Assembly: GCA_021828225.1 (NCBI GenBank)
Contig: JAKASH010000239.1
Location: 1 to 5,656 of the forward strand
Length of the DNA: 5,656 nucleotides
Source: Acidobacteriota bacterium
GTDB taxonomy: Bacteria > Acidobacteriota > Terriglobia > UBA7540
Reading direction: 5' to 3'
Made by a program: the position numbers and the translations under genes. The notes under the pieces are model-generated. The model was not told the origin of the DNA. It did no database searches and saw only the letters and a program-made list of their open reading frames with translations. Every line of letters begins with the position of its first letter. Positions within the stretch are counted from its first letter, which is position 1. This document shows positions 5,607-5,656 of the stretch, piece by piece.

Positions 5607-5639
5607 GCCGCGGCACCGTCTTGTGTCGCGGGCTTTTTT
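5607..5639 (+). terminator. Intrinsic terminator on the plus strand
   Basis: GCCGCGGCAC (5607-5616) pairs with GTGTCGCGGGC (5623-5633) across a CGTCTT loop, with one G-T pair and one bulged G, and is followed directly by six T's (5634-5639). This is the only canonical rho-independent terminator I see in the window. It does not follow any plus-strand coding region here; the nearest ends about 1 kb upstream. Confidence 0.75.
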
Positions 5640-5656
5640 GTAACGCCCCGGCCATT

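Larger units (their letters stand above)
5504..5639 (+). ncRNA. Candidate ~136-nt structured transcript: small RNA or attenuated leader
   Basis: The stretch is framed by a promoter on its left and an intrinsic terminator on its right, with no credible start codon and ribosome binding site combination inside. It holds a GC-rich hairpin (5529-5549), a weaker GGGC/GCCC pairing (5552-5555 with 5575-5578) and an alternative hairpin (5586-5611) that overlaps the left arm of the terminator. It matches no RNA family I know. It could be a small RNA gene, or the regulated leader of a gene beyond 5656. Part of the structure may come from an inserted palindromic element. Confidence 0.35.
5208..5656. other. 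Gene-poor regulatory region with divergent promoters and a terminator
   Basis: No convincing protein gene occupies these 449 bp. From left to right it holds the leader of the membrane protein gene, a minus-strand promoter (5346-5374), two 14-bp direct repeats (5402-5457), a plus-strand promoter (5469-5497), a hairpin element (5525-5599) and an intrinsic terminator (5607-5639). Only one small open frame, at 5400-5528, deserves mention. Confidence 0.6.

Noticed and set aside
5504..5639. tRNA, tmRNA or other known RNA in the right-hand region
   Set aside because: I see no cloverleaf, T-loop GTTCGAAT-like sequence or other diagnostic core of a known RNA; only hairpins and a terminator.

Overview
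The window is GC-rich DNA, probably from a soil or sediment member of the Acidobacteriota or a similar polysaccharide-degrading lineage such as Planctomycetota or Verrucomicrobiota. This placement is an inference. It rests on three neighbouring sugar-active proteins that all carry twin-arginine (Tat) signals, on the sulfatase plus Tat-exported 'xylose isomerase-like' protein content, and on TGTAG...CTACA-ended palindromic elements between genes. No rRNA, tRNA, CRISPR array, insertion sequence or phage gene is visible.

Layout: (1) 1-1155, minus strand, the first 385 residues of a type I sulfatase that runs off the left edge. (2) 1156-1347, an intergenic gap with a perfect 14-bp palindrome and a possible sulfatase promoter. 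(3) 1348-2262, minus strand, a 304-residue Tat-exported TIM-barrel protein of the sugar phosphate isomerase/epimerase superfamily. (4) 2263-2579, a divergent intergenic region. (5) 2580-4622, plus strand, a 680-residue Tat-exported glycoside hydrolase resembling GH30 in its barrel and C-terminal beta domain, with an additional N-terminal region of about 180 residues that I cannot assign. (6) 4637-4691, a compact palindromic repeat. (7) 4728-5207, minus strand, an unrecognised small four-helix membrane protein, convergent with the hydrolase. (8) 5208-5656, no convincing gene but the densest regulatory-looking DNA in the window: a minus-strand promoter for the membrane protein, two near-identical 14-bp direct repeats 42 bp apart, a plus-strand promoter with a perfect TTGACA, a hairpin-rich stretch of about 136 nt, and an intrinsic terminator with six T's.

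How the genes may work together: the sulfatase, the TIM-barrel protein and the hydrolase form a divergent cluster whose products should all be folded in the cytoplasm and exported through Tat. The simplest reading is extracytoplasmic breakdown of a sulfated or otherwise decorated glycan: desulfation, backbone or side-chain cleavage, then rearrangement or elimination on a released sugar. The substrate cannot be read from the sequence. The most unusual object is the short plus-strand transcription unit at about 5469-5639, which looks either like a small RNA gene or like an attenuated leader of a gene beyond the right edge.
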